The position numbers and the translations under genes are program-made. A stretch of 48,084 nt of DNA from an uncultured Prevotella sp. (GTDB lineage Bacteria; Bacteroidota; Bacteroidia; Bacteroidales; Bacteroidaceae): the NCBI GenBank assembly GCA_905234845.1, contig CAJOIW010000011.1, positions 18,234 to 66,317 on the forward strand. Reading direction: 5' to 3'. Shown piece by piece: positions 1-8,218 of the stretch. Each line of letters begins with the position of its first letter. Within the stretch, counting starts at the first letter, position 1. The notes beneath the pieces were generated by a model that was not told the origin of the DNA, did not search any database, and saw nothing but the letters and a program-made list of their open reading frames with translations.

Positions 1-900
1 AATCAGGAGGCGCGGACACCCGTGGCAGCTATCTTGGTCGATAAGACCGACCTTAATATCAACGAGTCGATGGAAATCACATTCAACGGTGTGGCCGACC
101 AGGTGGTGGTCTATACTGGCGACGAGGGTCACGACTATGCCCTGCGTGAGCAGTCGAATACGGGCTTGGTGATGAACAAAGGTCAGCTCACTTATTCCTA
201 TGCTGTTCCGGGACGATTCCACGTGGTGGTGATAGCTTCCACTTACGACACTTATCTTGCCGGCGGGTTGCAGACAGCTACGACTGAATTCGACGTGACG
301 GTGACCGACAATATCGTTGACATCGAGCAGATCTACTCTAACATCACGCCCAATGTCTACTATGCTGAGCTCGTTGGCGATGCCGACTGGGTGCTGCGCA
401 TCCCTACGAAGCAGGTTTACAACAAGCGCGAGGTTGCTCTCAACGCCAAGCGTCAGCGACTCTCGTTCGATATTGCCAGCGACTCCACGAAGATATTTAT
501 CGACGATGATCTCTACGACTCACGCGCCTACTACGACCTCACACAGGCCCACCAGATTCACGTGAGTGCCTACTCGGGAGCCACGCGCGACTATACACTC
601 CACACGCTCGTCTATCCGGAGTTCTCGTCGATTACCCTTGGCGGCAAGAAAGTCACGCTCACGCGTGATGCGTTCTATCAGGACCTGATTGTCTATAGTG
701 CTGCGGTAGCCAATCCGGCTGAGGCTGCTCTCGTCTATACCTGTACCGACGATGTCAAGCTCTATGCCGACGGTGTGGAGGTGCCTTCGGGCGCGGTCGT
801 CGATCTCACCGACACAGAGCGCGTCTATACCCTGCGGCGCACCTTGCCCGACAATACCAGCATCTATGCCGACACCCGCGTGCGCTTCGCAAATGAGTAA
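1..900 (+). CDS. C-terminal part of a PKD/Ig-like surface glycan-binding-like protein (5' truncated by window edge)
   Basis: The frame is open from base 1 through a possible GTG at 22, so the gene almost certainly begins upstream of the window. About 299 residues are visible. The first ~90 residues look like a PKD-type beta-sandwich (VVVYTGDEGHDY, then YAVPGRFHVVVIAS), as in DUF5017-like modules of Bacteroidetes surface lipoproteins. Two more repeat-like beta-sandwich units follow (VYNKREVALNAKRQRLSFD; LGGKKVTLTRDAFYQDL). No catalytic motif is visible. By family analogy it would sit on the outer membrane as a SusE/SGBP-like glycan-binding protein, with its lipoprotein signal outside the window. 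It lies 6 bp upstream of the sialidase-fold gene in the same direction, so the two are probably co-transcribed. The domain class is moderately sure; the ligand is unknown. Confidence 0.55.
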   Translation, partial: NQEARTPVAAILVDKTDLNINESMEITFNGVADQVVVYTGDEGHDYALREQSNTGLVMNKGQLTYSYAVPGRFHVVVIASTYDTYLAGGLQTATTEFDVTVTDNIVDIEQIYSNITPNVYYAELVGDADWVLRIPTKQVYNKREVALNAKRQRLSFDIASDSTKIFIDDDLYDSRAYYDLTQAHQIHVSAYSGATRDYTLHTLVYPEFSSITLGGKKVTLTRDAFYQDLIVYSAAVANPAEAALVYTCTDDVKLYADGVEVPSGAVVDLTDTERVYTLRRTLPDNTSIYADTRVRFANE

Positions 901-906
901 TTAGTT

Positions 907-2850
907 ATGATGGGTAGTTCTGGTAAATTTATGATAAGGATATTAGTAACCACACTTATCACTTATCACCTATCGCTTATCACTTCCTACGCTGGTGAGC
1001 CTTACGGTCGGTCGCGCATCTTCTGGGACAGCACCACGAAGGCGACCATCTTCTCTGGGGGCAACTATGCCCGTGTGATAGAGCTGCAGGACGGCCGTCT
1101 GATGGCCACGTGCGAGCGGGGCGGCATCGTGGTTGCCTACAGCACGAACAAGGGAAAGTCGTGGTCGTCGGAGGAGCGCATCGCCTCCAATCCCGACAAG
1201 GTGAGCAATGCTGTTCCCGATCTCATCCAGCTTTCCGACGGCACCATCATCGTGGCCTACAACCCCCGTCCGCGCGAGCCCTACAGCGAGGAACGCAAAT
1301 TCGGCATACGGTGCAAGCGCTCTACCGACAATGGTAAGACGTGGGGGCCCGAGATTTTCGTCAACGACGCGTCCCATACCTTTGCTGATGGTTGCTGGGA
1401 GCCCTCCATGCTCCAGCTGCCATCGGGCGAGGTGCATCTGTACTTTGCCGACGAGGGGCCCTATACTAACAGCAATGAGCAGCAGATCTCCATGTGCCGA
1501 TCCTACGACGGCGGACAGACATGGACTGCGGCGCAGCGTGTCATCTTCCGTGCCGGAACGCGCGACGGCATGCCCGTGCCGCTTCTGCTCAAAGACAGGA
1601 AGACCATTGCCGTCGTCTTCGAGGACAACGGCTGGCCGGGCATCGGCGACTTCTTCCCCACCATCGCCGTCTGTCCGCTCGCCACCAACTGGAACAACTA
1701 CTGGGTTGACGGCAACAGCTCCGCCCGCTGGCAGACCATCGCCTCCGACTACTCTCCCCGTCCATCCGGCGGAGCGCCTTACCTGCGTATGCTGCCTACG
1801 GGCGAGACCGTCATCTCGTGGCAGTCGTCCTATAAGAACGACGGGAAGCTCAACCTCTGGGTGGCCGTCGGCAACGAGGAGGCAAAAGACTTCCGCGACC
1901 TTTCCACGCCCTTCGGTAATGGGCAAGGCAACACCGTGACATGGAACGCCGTGGCCGTGGTCGATACCGGTGTGGTGATGGCCATAGGCAACGTGAACGG
2001 ACAGATACAAGCCATCAAGGGCTACCCCAAGCGGCAGTTCGAGGCCGCCTACGGCTCGCCCAAGATCGACGGTAAGCTGACCCGCAACGAGGGCTATCTC
2101 ACCTCAGCCGCCACGCAGATCACCATGGGCCAGCAGATTGGCACACCCCTCTTTGGCGACCTTGCCTACGACCGCGACTCGCTCTATCTTTTCTTCCGAG
2201 TGGCCGACCGCACGCGCCACGACGTGGGACAGGAAGACGGTGTCCGCGTGAGCATCGATGCCGTGGGTGCCTTCTCCAATACCAAGGAGGGCGTGGCATC
2301 GGGACTCTACCGCTATTTCTTCAAGGTGTCAGGAGCCATGACGGGAGAGAGGGGAGAGAGAAGCATCTGGCGAACTTACGACACTGGCGACGACATCCAT
2401 TACGTCACCACCTACGCTCAATCCTACTACATCATTGAGTGCGCCATACCTTGGAAGCACTTCGGGATCACTGCACCCCTCACTCGTGAGGCGGTGGAAA
2501 ACATGCCTATGGCCATTAACATCGAGCTTTTCGACTATGTCAACGGCTACAACACCGAAGTCATCCCCAGTGCTTTGGCCAAATGCTCCTCCACATGGAT
2601 GCCCCTGAAGCTCCTCGCCACCGACTTCCCTACAGGCATCAGCCTAAGCCCCTCCCCATCCCTCCCCCAAGGAGAGGGGGCTGTTTACGACCTGCAAGGA
2701 CGCAAGATAGTCCATAGTTCACAGTCCATAGTCCAACCCCTCCTGACCTCCCCGAAGGAGAGGAAATCTAACTCTCAACTCTCAACTCTCAACTCTCAAT
2801 TAAAGAAGGGTATCTACATCGTAAATGGGAAAAAGGTTGTCGTGAGATAA
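907..2850 (+). CDS. Secreted sialidase-fold (BNR/Asp-box) exo-glycosidase with CBM9-like domain and T9SS tail
   Basis: The 647-aa protein has a signal peptide (an alternative start at 931, MIRILVTT, gives a cleaner one). A six-bladed propeller follows with three Asp-box motifs (STNKGKSW, STDNGKTW, SYDGGQTW). After about residue 380 comes a carbohydrate-binding family 9-like/DOMON domain (SPKIDGKL...DSLYLFFRVADR). The C-terminus carries a type IX sorting tail (VYDLQGRK...GIYIVNGKKVVV). The propeller fits GH33 sialidases but equally GH93 exo-arabinanases (RVIELQDGRLMA, GGAPYLRMLPTGE), so substrate is uncertain. The protein is presumably exported to the surface and acts on glycans bound by its upstream neighbour. 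Oddities: the signal peptide is partly encoded by a CTTATCAC-type tandem array (952-990), and the tail carries two GC-rich palindromic insertions plus a 7-nt array, stretching the loop between the two halves of the sorting motif. Confidence 0.8.
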   Translation: MMGSSGKFMIRILVTTLITYHLSLITSYAGEPYGRSRIFWDSTTKATIFSGGNYARVIELQDGRLMATCERGGIVVAYSTNKGKSWSSEERIASNPDKVSNAVPDLIQLSDGTIIVAYNPRPREPYSEERKFGIRCKRSTDNGKTWGPEIFVNDASHTFADGCWEPSMLQLPSGEVHLYFADEGPYTNSNEQQISMCRSYDGGQTWTAAQRVIFRAGTRDGMPVPLLLKDRKTIAVVFEDNGWPGIGDFFPTIAVCPLATNWNNYWVDGNSSARWQTIASDYSPRPSGGAPYLRMLPTGETVISWQSSYKNDGKLNLWVAVGNEEAKDFRDLSTPFGNGQGNTVTWNAVAVVDTGVVMAIGNVNGQIQAIKGYPKRQFEAAYGSPKIDGKLTRNEGYLTSAATQITMGQQIGTPLFGDLAYDRDSLYLFFRVADRTRHDVGQEDGVRVSIDAVGAFSNTKEGVASGLYRYFFKVSGAMTGERGERSIWRTYDTGDDIHYVTTYAQSYYIIECAIPWKHFGITAPLTREAVENMPMAINIELFDYVNGYNTEVIPSALAKCSSTWMPLKLLATDFPTGISLSPSPSLPQGEGAVYDLQGRKIVHSSQSIVQPLLTSPKERKSNSQLSTLNSQLKKGIYIVNGKKVVVR

Positions 2851-2876
2851 AAGATATTTAATATTTGTTTACAAAA

Positions 2877-2917
2877 ACAGGAGGTTGAAATGTTAATTTT
2901 CAATCTCCTGTTTTTTT
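2877..2917 (+). terminator. Rho-independent terminator after the sialidase-fold gene
   Basis: A 14-bp stem (ACAGGAGGTTGAAA pairs with TTTCAATCTCCTGT, one G-T pair) with loop TGTTAAT is followed by seven T. It lies 27 bp after the stop codon. Confidence 0.85.
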
Positions 2918-3264
2918 GCCTTTTTTGCCACGAAACAACCCTTTCACTTCCCCTTTCGCTCCCTTTTCACTCCTCCTCCGCACTCTTTTTTTCTCAAACA
3001 TATATGTTTCGGGTTGTAAAACACGGTCTTTCGCATGCCAAAACACGGTCTTTCGTGATGCGAAAGCTAAGCGCTCGCAAGCGAGAGATATACCTTTCGG
3101 AAATGAAAAGTGAAGAATGAAACGTAAAGAATCGACTAACGAGTTAAGAATCAGCAGGATAACAATCCGCACAAAAAGAGCCAGTTTTTCTGATAATTTC
3201 ATCGCTAATGCTGAAAAACCAGAAAAACGGACTCGCAGAATGTTAAAATACAAAAGTCGGAATG
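2918..3264. repeat. Composite intergenic element, copy 1
   Basis: This gene-free stretch separates the convergent sialidase-fold and helicase genes. In order it holds a pyrimidine-rich tract (2938-2995), the perfect palindrome AAACATATATGTTT (2996-3009), two copies of ACACGGTCTTTCG (3021-3033, 3043-3055), a GAAAGCTAAGC block with the small hairpin CTCGCAAGCGAG (3074-3085), AGATATACCTTTCGG, an ACGAGTTAAG block, and two AATGTTAAA direct repeats before the helicase stop codon. The same module order recurs at 35264-35757 and, reversed, at 44874-45390. No credible ORF is seen in it. Confidence 0.75.
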
Positions 3265-5778
3265 TTAAATTTTGTCATATTCTTCTGTCGTAATGACAGT
3301 ACTATATCCGCCAACGGTTTTTTCTTCTTCGTGACGGTTTACGCCCGCATAGGTCAGGCTACTGTCCTCGTAGCGTTTGAACTTATAGACGGCATCGTTC
3401 ATCAGTGCTTCGTTAAACACGTTCAGGCTCACCAGTAGTGCGAAGTCTTGTTTGGTCAGACCCGTCACCCGCTCAAACAGTAGTGGCTCTAATTGCAGGA
3501 TGACATCTTTCAATGAATACTCCCGATAGTCTGTCAGATACATGAAGATGGGTATGCGTGTGGCAAATTTCATCAGTTTTTCCTGTATCTGCCGGCGTTT
3601 GCTCTTGATTTCCTTCTCGGCTGCCGTCAGTTCTCTTTTCTGCGTGGTAGTCAGTCCCTCCTCATGCTTCTTGCGTTTCTTTTTGATGGCATCGGTTTTG
3701 TTGATGATGGTCTCGATATCTTGGTTCAGCGAACGGAATCCCTCTATCTTCATTAGTGCCGCCATGGCCTGCTCATTGTTCATCAGTCGTTGCAGAGTGA
3801 AGTTATCCACGTTTACCAGTAGCGCACTCTCCCAGCGTCGGGCCAGCAGCGTGGCCGATGTGTTGCTCATGGCCATATCCAGAACGTCACTGGCCGACAG
3901 GGCTTTCATCACACCATTCTCATAGCAGAGCACGGGCAGGAACTTGATGAAGTCGTTCACGCATTTCTCAGGATTACCCTCCTGCACATTCAGCTGACAC
4001 GAATAGTCTGCCACTTTGCGCAATGCCCTGTTGGGTGCGAAGTCGAATACGTAGCACACTTTCTTCAATATCTCCGTCTCGTTGGGATGCAGGCCGTCGC
4101 TATTGGTGATGGTCCATGGCGACTGCACGCGGAAGGCCGACTGGAAATAGGTCTCGGGCGACGATGTGTCGCGCAGCATGAAGATTCCTGTCCACGGACG
4201 CACGGTCACACCTGTCGTCAGTTTGCCGCAGGTCAGCGTGATGGTCTTGCAGTGCAGAGGGTCGGGATGAGCCATGGCTCGCTCTACGGGTGGCAGTGCC
4301 TGTTGGCCGATGCCTGCTCGGGCACCCGCACACACCACCACCTTGTAGTCGTGGTAAAAAGTGTTCTGCAATTCACTCAGCAGGTTCCGCATGGCGAAAC
4401 ACGCTGCCACATTGGGCAGAAACCACAGTGTGTGGTTCATGTTTGTATAGAGGTCGCCGCTGAGAAAGGGTAGGGGAGGCTTACGGTTGCCGGCTTTCAG
4501 GTCGTTGACAGATGTGGGCAGGTATTGTCCGCGCAGCATGTCGAGCCACTTTTGTACCTCGTCATGGTGTTTGAAAACCGCATCCTCGCCTTTGCCCTTG
4601 ACCTTGAAGAATGAGTTCAGGTCGAACTCGTCAAACTCGCCTTCCTCTGCCACTCTCGCTATTTCCGTCGGCAGCTGATACGTCAGCAATACCATTCGTG
4701 GCAGCGAGGCATAGGGATTGTCGGGTTTGTTGCCCCATTCCTCCTTGGCGCGCTGCTCGTCTGAATAGGTCCAGTTGTAAATCTGCTCCTCGATAAACTC
4801 TCCCGATGCGATGGCGCGGAAGGGTGTGCCCGACAAGTAGAGATAGTGGCGCGAGGTGATGGGAATCAGATCCTCGTCGAAGTAGTCGGGATTCTCTATC
4901 TCTCCTCCTAAGTCCTCGCTCACGCCAATCAGCTCACGGGCGTTCTCACGCCATGCGCCGTAGTGGTATTCATCGAGCACGATACAGTCCCAGTTGAACT
5001 CCCGTGCCCACTCATGCTTCAGCTTCATACCACCGTTGGCGGTGTTCTTGCCCAGAAAGTCTTGGAACGATCCGAACACCACCATCGGTTTCGACGGGTC
5101 GGCATGAGCGAACTGATAATCGATGGTTGCCTCGGGGTTGCGGGCGAGAAACTGCCAGCCGTCAAAGTCCACGTGCGTCATCAGGTCTTCCTCCCACGCC
5201 TGAGCCACGGCAGGCTTGAAGGTCAGCACCAGCATCCGTGTCCATCCCATGCGCAGGGCCAGCTGGTAGGTGGTAAAGGTTTTTCCGAAGCGCATCTTGC
5301 AGTTCCACAGGAAGTGGGGCACACAGTCAGCTTCTCTCTTGTAGCTTTCAAAGTAGGTTGCAGTTTTGTCAACCGCTGCCTGCTGCTCAGGTCTCATGCC
5401 AAAAGTCTTGTCACGGTTCCAAGCTACCTCCTTCCGCTCCCTCACGGCAACAATCGCCGCCTTTACCTGCGCCGGCGTACACCTGTACCATTCGCCTTCC
5501 ATGTGCTGACATTTCATTCTTATCAGTTGGCGGTGTACGTCGTAATCCATGAACGATGATCCGTCCTGCCGCATGGCACTCTCTTCTACCACGATGCGAT
5601 AGGGAGGCTCGCCAGGGCGCACGATGTTGTATTGTTGCCTCACCCGCTCCCGCACGCCAATAGTAGTATAACCCACCTTCAGCAATCCCTTCAGGTTAGG
5701 GTCATACTTGTCCTCATACGCGTAAATCATCGGAGCGGCCTCCGACTTCCGAGGGAAATAATCGTGTGTTGTTGCCAT
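3265..5778 (-). CDS. GIY-YIG/T5orf172 nuclease-like domain fused to a superfamily 2 helicase (R-M type)
   Basis: The 837-aa protein begins with a T5orf172/GIY-YIG-like module (about residues 17-90; IYAYEDK...GLLKVGYTT...R). A superfamily 2 helicase/translocase core follows: Walker A variant CKMRFGKT (160-167), motif II DEYH (269-272), motif III SGTPF (316-320) and an arginine motif FQSAFRVQSPW. The C-terminal part has a lysine-rich coiled segment (KKKRKKHEEG). It is the last gene of the minus-strand methylase cassette, separated from the four-helix gene by 148 bp that hold a 9-nt tandem array. By family it would use ATP to translocate on or open DNA, with the GIY-YIG-like domain as the likely cutting or DNA-binding part. 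The key nuclease residues were not verified. The role as restriction subunit is inferred from context. Confidence 0.75.
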   Translation of the reverse strand: MATTHDYFPRKSEAAPMIYAYEDKYDPNLKGLLKVGYTTIGVRERVRQQYNIVRPGEPPYRIVVEESAMRQDGSSFMDYDVHRQLIRMKCQHMEGEWYRCTPAQVKAAIVAVRERKEVAWNRDKTFGMRPEQQAAVDKTATYFESYKREADCVPHFLWNCKMRFGKTFTTYQLALRMGWTRMLVLTFKPAVAQAWEEDLMTHVDFDGWQFLARNPEATIDYQFAHADPSKPMVVFGSFQDFLGKNTANGGMKLKHEWAREFNWDCIVLDEYHYGAWRENARELIGVSEDLGGEIENPDYFDEDLIPITSRHYLYLSGTPFRAIASGEFIEEQIYNWTYSDEQRAKEEWGNKPDNPYASLPRMVLLTYQLPTEIARVAEEGEFDEFDLNSFFKVKGKGEDAVFKHHDEVQKWLDMLRGQYLPTSVNDLKAGNRKPPLPFLSGDLYTNMNHTLWFLPNVAACFAMRNLLSELQNTFYHDYKVVVCAGARAGIGQQALPPVERAMAHPDPLHCKTITLTCGKLTTGVTVRPWTGIFMLRDTSSPETYFQSAFRVQSPWTITNSDGLHPNETEILKKVCYVFDFAPNRALRKVADYSCQLNVQEGNPEKCVNDFIKFLPVLCYENGVMKALSASDVLDMAMSNTSATLLARRWESALLVNVDNFTLQRLMNNEQAMAALMKIEGFRSLNQDIETIINKTDAIKKKRKKHEEGLTTTQKRELTAAEKEIKSKRRQIQEKLMKFATRIPIFMYLTDYREYSLKDVILQLEPLLFERVTGLTKQDFALLVSLNVFNEALMNDAVYKFKRYEDSSLTYAGVNRHEEEKTVGGYSTVITTEEYDKI

Positions 5779-5820
5779 AACTCTTTTCTTTCGTTATGGC
5801 GCCCTTATCTTGTGGGAGGC

Positions 5821-5940
5821 TCTAGCCTTTCTACCGAATCTAGCGAATATAGCGAATCTAGCCCATCTAGCCAATCTCCCCTGGCTAGTCCATCTAGCCT
5901 TATCTAGCTTTTCTAGCTTGGCTAGTCTACCTAGCCATCT
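5821..5940. repeat. Degenerate 9-nt tandem array (TCTAGCNNN, about 13 units)
   Basis: Successive units read TCTAGCCTT, TCTACCGAA, TCTAGCGAA, TATAGCGAA, TCTAGCCCA, TCTAGCCAA and so on to CCTAGCCAT, with one 10-nt unit. The tetramer CTAG occurs about ten times. The array fills the gap between the four-helix gene and the helicase gene, and the four-helix stop codon (5927-5929) lies inside it. Confidence 0.9.
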
Positions 5941-6610
5941 CCCCCTTCTCTTCACTCCTCGCTGTCAGCTTGGCCTCCAGCTCTGCTATACGGCGGTTGG
6001 CCTGCTCCAGTTCCTGCTTCAGCCGTGCAATCTCCTCGCGCTGGTTGGTGCGATAGCCTAAGCGGGCGGCGGTCATCCGCTCCTTGATGCCTCCTTCTTT
6101 GATGAAAGTCTCTTCCAACTGTTTCTGATAGGTGGTCATCATCTTATCGACCATGTGGCAGAGCGTCAGGGCGATGTTTGCCATCTCCTCGTCAGACCAT
6201 TTCTCAAAGTAGCCCTGATAGTCTTCGATGCGGTTGTGCTTTCGGCAGAACTTCAGCATCCCGTCATAGCGGACATGCCTTTGGCCCCATCGTTCCAGAT
6301 GGCGCGAGGTGATATAGTCCTCGTAGTCCTCCTTTAGTTCCTTGATGCTGCTGCGGGCTACATTCAGCAGTTTCAGCTCCATTTCTGTTGAGGTGACACC
6401 GTCGGCTGAGCCTTCAACGATGTTCTGCTTTCCGCTACGGGCAGCCTGCACCATCTGGTCAATAGTACGGTCGCCGCGGGTAAGGAAACGCTTTGTAAAG
6501 GAAAAGGTCAACTGGTAAAGCACATTCGACTTCTGATAGAAATAAAGCCCTTCCCAGTTGGCTTGTTTGCGCAGTACCTGCTTCTCGTTTTTATTGACGC
6601 TGTCGTCCAT
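5927..6610 (-). CDS. Four-helix-bundle protein (23S rRNA intervening-sequence-protein family) with suffix domain
   Basis: About 227 aa from the chosen ATG (MDDSVNKN...). The middle carries the S23/four-helix-bundle signature (ARSGKQNIVEGSAD, then LLNVARSSIKELKEDYEDYI). An extension (YDGMLKFCRKHNRIEDYQGY...) resembles the four-helix bundle suffix domain, and the C-terminus is a coiled coil (EEIARLKQELEQANRRIAELEAKL). An ATG seven codons upstream at 6631 is disfavoured because a TATCTTTG -7 box overlaps it (6629-6636), so a transcript from that box would start near 6622. Family members have no proven enzymatic role. Here the gene sits between a methylase and a helicase on the same strand, suggesting an adaptor or regulatory subunit of that cassette. 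The function is inferred only from position. Confidence 0.8.
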   Translation of the reverse strand: MDDSVNKNEKQVLRKQANWEGLYFYQKSNVLYQLTFSFTKRFLTRGDRTIDQMVQAARSGKQNIVEGSADGVTSTEMELKLLNVARSSIKELKEDYEDYITSRHLERWGQRHVRYDGMLKFCRKHNRIEDYQGYFEKWSDEEMANIALTLCHMVDKMMTTYQKQLEETFIKEGGIKERMTAARLGYRTNQREEIARLKQELEQANRRIAELEAKLTARSEEKGEMAR

Positions 6611-6628
6611 ACCCTTGCTATTTGAGGA

Positions 6629-6636
6629 CAAAGATA
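6629..6636 (-). promoter_or_regulatory. Internal -7 promoter box before the four-helix gene
   Basis: TATCTTTG on the minus strand matches the Bacteroidetes TAnnTTTG -7 consensus. It lies about 20 nt before the four-helix start and inside the methylase cassette, so the last two genes may be transcribed separately from the methylases. Confidence 0.5.
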
Positions 6637-6709
6637 CAAACTTTCCTCAAGGCAGGCAAGCAAAACTCCCACAAATTGTCAAAGAGCGCCTGTTATTATT
6701 CTTTTGTTC

Positions 6710-8218
6710 TTATTCCATTGGTCTTATCATCGACTCGATGAACTGGATTTCCTCATCCGTCAGACCGTACTTCGCATAAAGCTCCTCATCTGTCCAAGGC
6801 TTCGAGAAGTCTTGAAGGGGGACAAACATATAACTCCCCCTTGAAATGTTTTGAGTATTTTTCACAAGAGACATCATAAATCTGAAGAACCTTGTCTTAA
6901 TATAGGAAACAAGATTCAAAGCCTGTTCTCTCGATGGTACTGTTTTGATAACAAGATAAGTTTCAGTACACACAGAATTAGGTTCAGATATAATTGGAGC
7001 ACTTACTATTGAATGAGGGTATTCGTCTCCGCCTGGACTTGCTTTGGACACTATAACCTTATATTTGTTAAGAAGTTGGTTGTTGCTTGTAATTTTATCT
7101 AATGAAACATAACCATTATCTCCAAATCTATAAAGGTGAATATAGTTTTTCTTGTCTTTTCGATTGACGAAACCATCAAAATTTGAACGCATTCCAAATG
7201 GTCTGCTGACGCTTACATAATGGTTGAACGTGTCTTCTTTGTATTTTTGTACTTTATGTAAAATAGATATTGATTGATTATAACGTATCAAAATAGGACA
7301 ATCATTCTCTTTTAAATATCTTTTGTTCTCATTTTGTGTGCCCTTGATGTAGTTGGTTATTTTGCACATTCCATGATAGTCTCTGTCCCAAAGAAAATAA
7401 CAGATTCCTCCTCTGATGTTTAGTCCCGGGAAGCAGTCGTTAGTTTCTGGATAATCTCGAAGAACTTTTATTCTATCATCATTAATCATTTCATCTCTGA
7501 AATCATCAAGACCACGACCACCAGAATACCATCTTGCTGGTATTATCATAATTAAGTAATGAGGTGACAGTTTTTTTGCCTGAGTAACAAATCTATTATA
7601 AAGTGGGATTGCTGCAGAATCTCTTCCACCGCCATCTTCCAATTGGTACGGCGGGTTGCCGATAATTACATCGAAAGTCATATTGTTATAGAGTTTGTTA
7701 GGATTGTCTGTGTGAATAAACTCGTAGGCATGGGATTCGAGGCCATCGCCACGGTCGTAGACCTCTTGCGAGGCTCCGCAGTAGCGGCATTTCCCGTTCT
7801 GCCAGGTGTGTCGGATTTCAGAGAAGCGGATATTTCCATCCTCATTGTCGAAGGGAGAGAGGCTGTATTTTCCGCTGGCATCCTTTGAGCAATAAAGGCT
7901 CCGACGGCTCATCAATGCCGTCAGTCGGGTAATGGCAAGGCCATAAAGCTGATGGTGCATGATGTGGTCGATGCGTTGCTGAAGGTCGGGTATCTCATCG
8001 GCTAAGCCGTCAATCAGCCGCTTGGCAATCTCTCGCAAAAAGACACCACTCTTGGTGCAGGGGTCGAGAAACTTTGTCTCAGGGCTGCGAAACAGTTCCT
8101 GCGGTAACATATCGAGCATCTGGTTGGCCAGTTGCGGGGGAGTGAACACCTCGTCGTTGCTCAGATTGGCCAAGCAGGAGAGCACATCGGGATTGTAGGT
8201 CTTTCGGGAGTTAGTCAT
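6710..8218 (-). CDS. Eco57I-like N6-adenine DNA methyltransferase
   Basis: The 502-aa class I DNA methyltransferase has an N-terminal FTPPQLANQMLD segment, SAM-binding motif I variant LDPCTKSG (51-58), a CRYCG zinc-like knuckle (144-148) and catalytic motif IV NPPYQ (188-192). It should methylate the N6 of adenine in double-stranded DNA. The second half is the probable target-recognition region. That half (about 6830-7640) is visibly far richer in A+T than the first half and the neighbouring genes, suggesting acquisition or exchange of the recognition domain. The start ATG overlaps the upstream methylase stop codon by 8 nt (ATGACTAA), so translation is probably coupled. The endonuclease partner may be the GIY-YIG helicase further along the cassette. 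Confidence 0.85.
   Translation of the reverse strand: MTNSRKTYNPDVLSCLANLSNDEVFTPPQLANQMLDMLPQELFRSPETKFLDPCTKSGVFLREIAKRLIDGLADEIPDLQQRIDHIMHHQLYGLAITRLTALMSRRSLYCSKDASGKYSLSPFDNEDGNIRFSEIRHTWQNGKCRYCGASQEVYDRGDGLESHAYEFIHTDNPNKLYNNMTFDVIIGNPPYQLEDGGGRDSAAIPLYNRFVTQAKKLSPHYLIMIIPARWYSGGRGLDDFRDEMINDDRIKVLRDYPETNDCFPGLNIRGGICYFLWDRDYHGMCKITNYIKGTQNENKRYLKENDCPILIRYNQSISILHKVQKYKEDTFNHYVSVSRPFGMRSNFDGFVNRKDKKNYIHLYRFGDNGYVSLDKITSNNQLLNKYKVIVSKASPGGDEYPHSIVSAPIISEPNSVCTETYLVIKTVPSREQALNLVSYIKTRFFRFMMSLVKNTQNISRGSYMFVPLQDFSKPWTDEELYAKYGLTDEEIQFIESMIRPME

Noticed and set aside
970..2010. 346-codon open frame antisense to the sialidase-fold gene
   Set aside because: Overlaps a gene with three Asp boxes and lacks any signature of its own.
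2890..3120. Small ORF in composite element copy 1
   Set aside because: It begins within the terminator hairpin and the other element copies do not conserve the frame.
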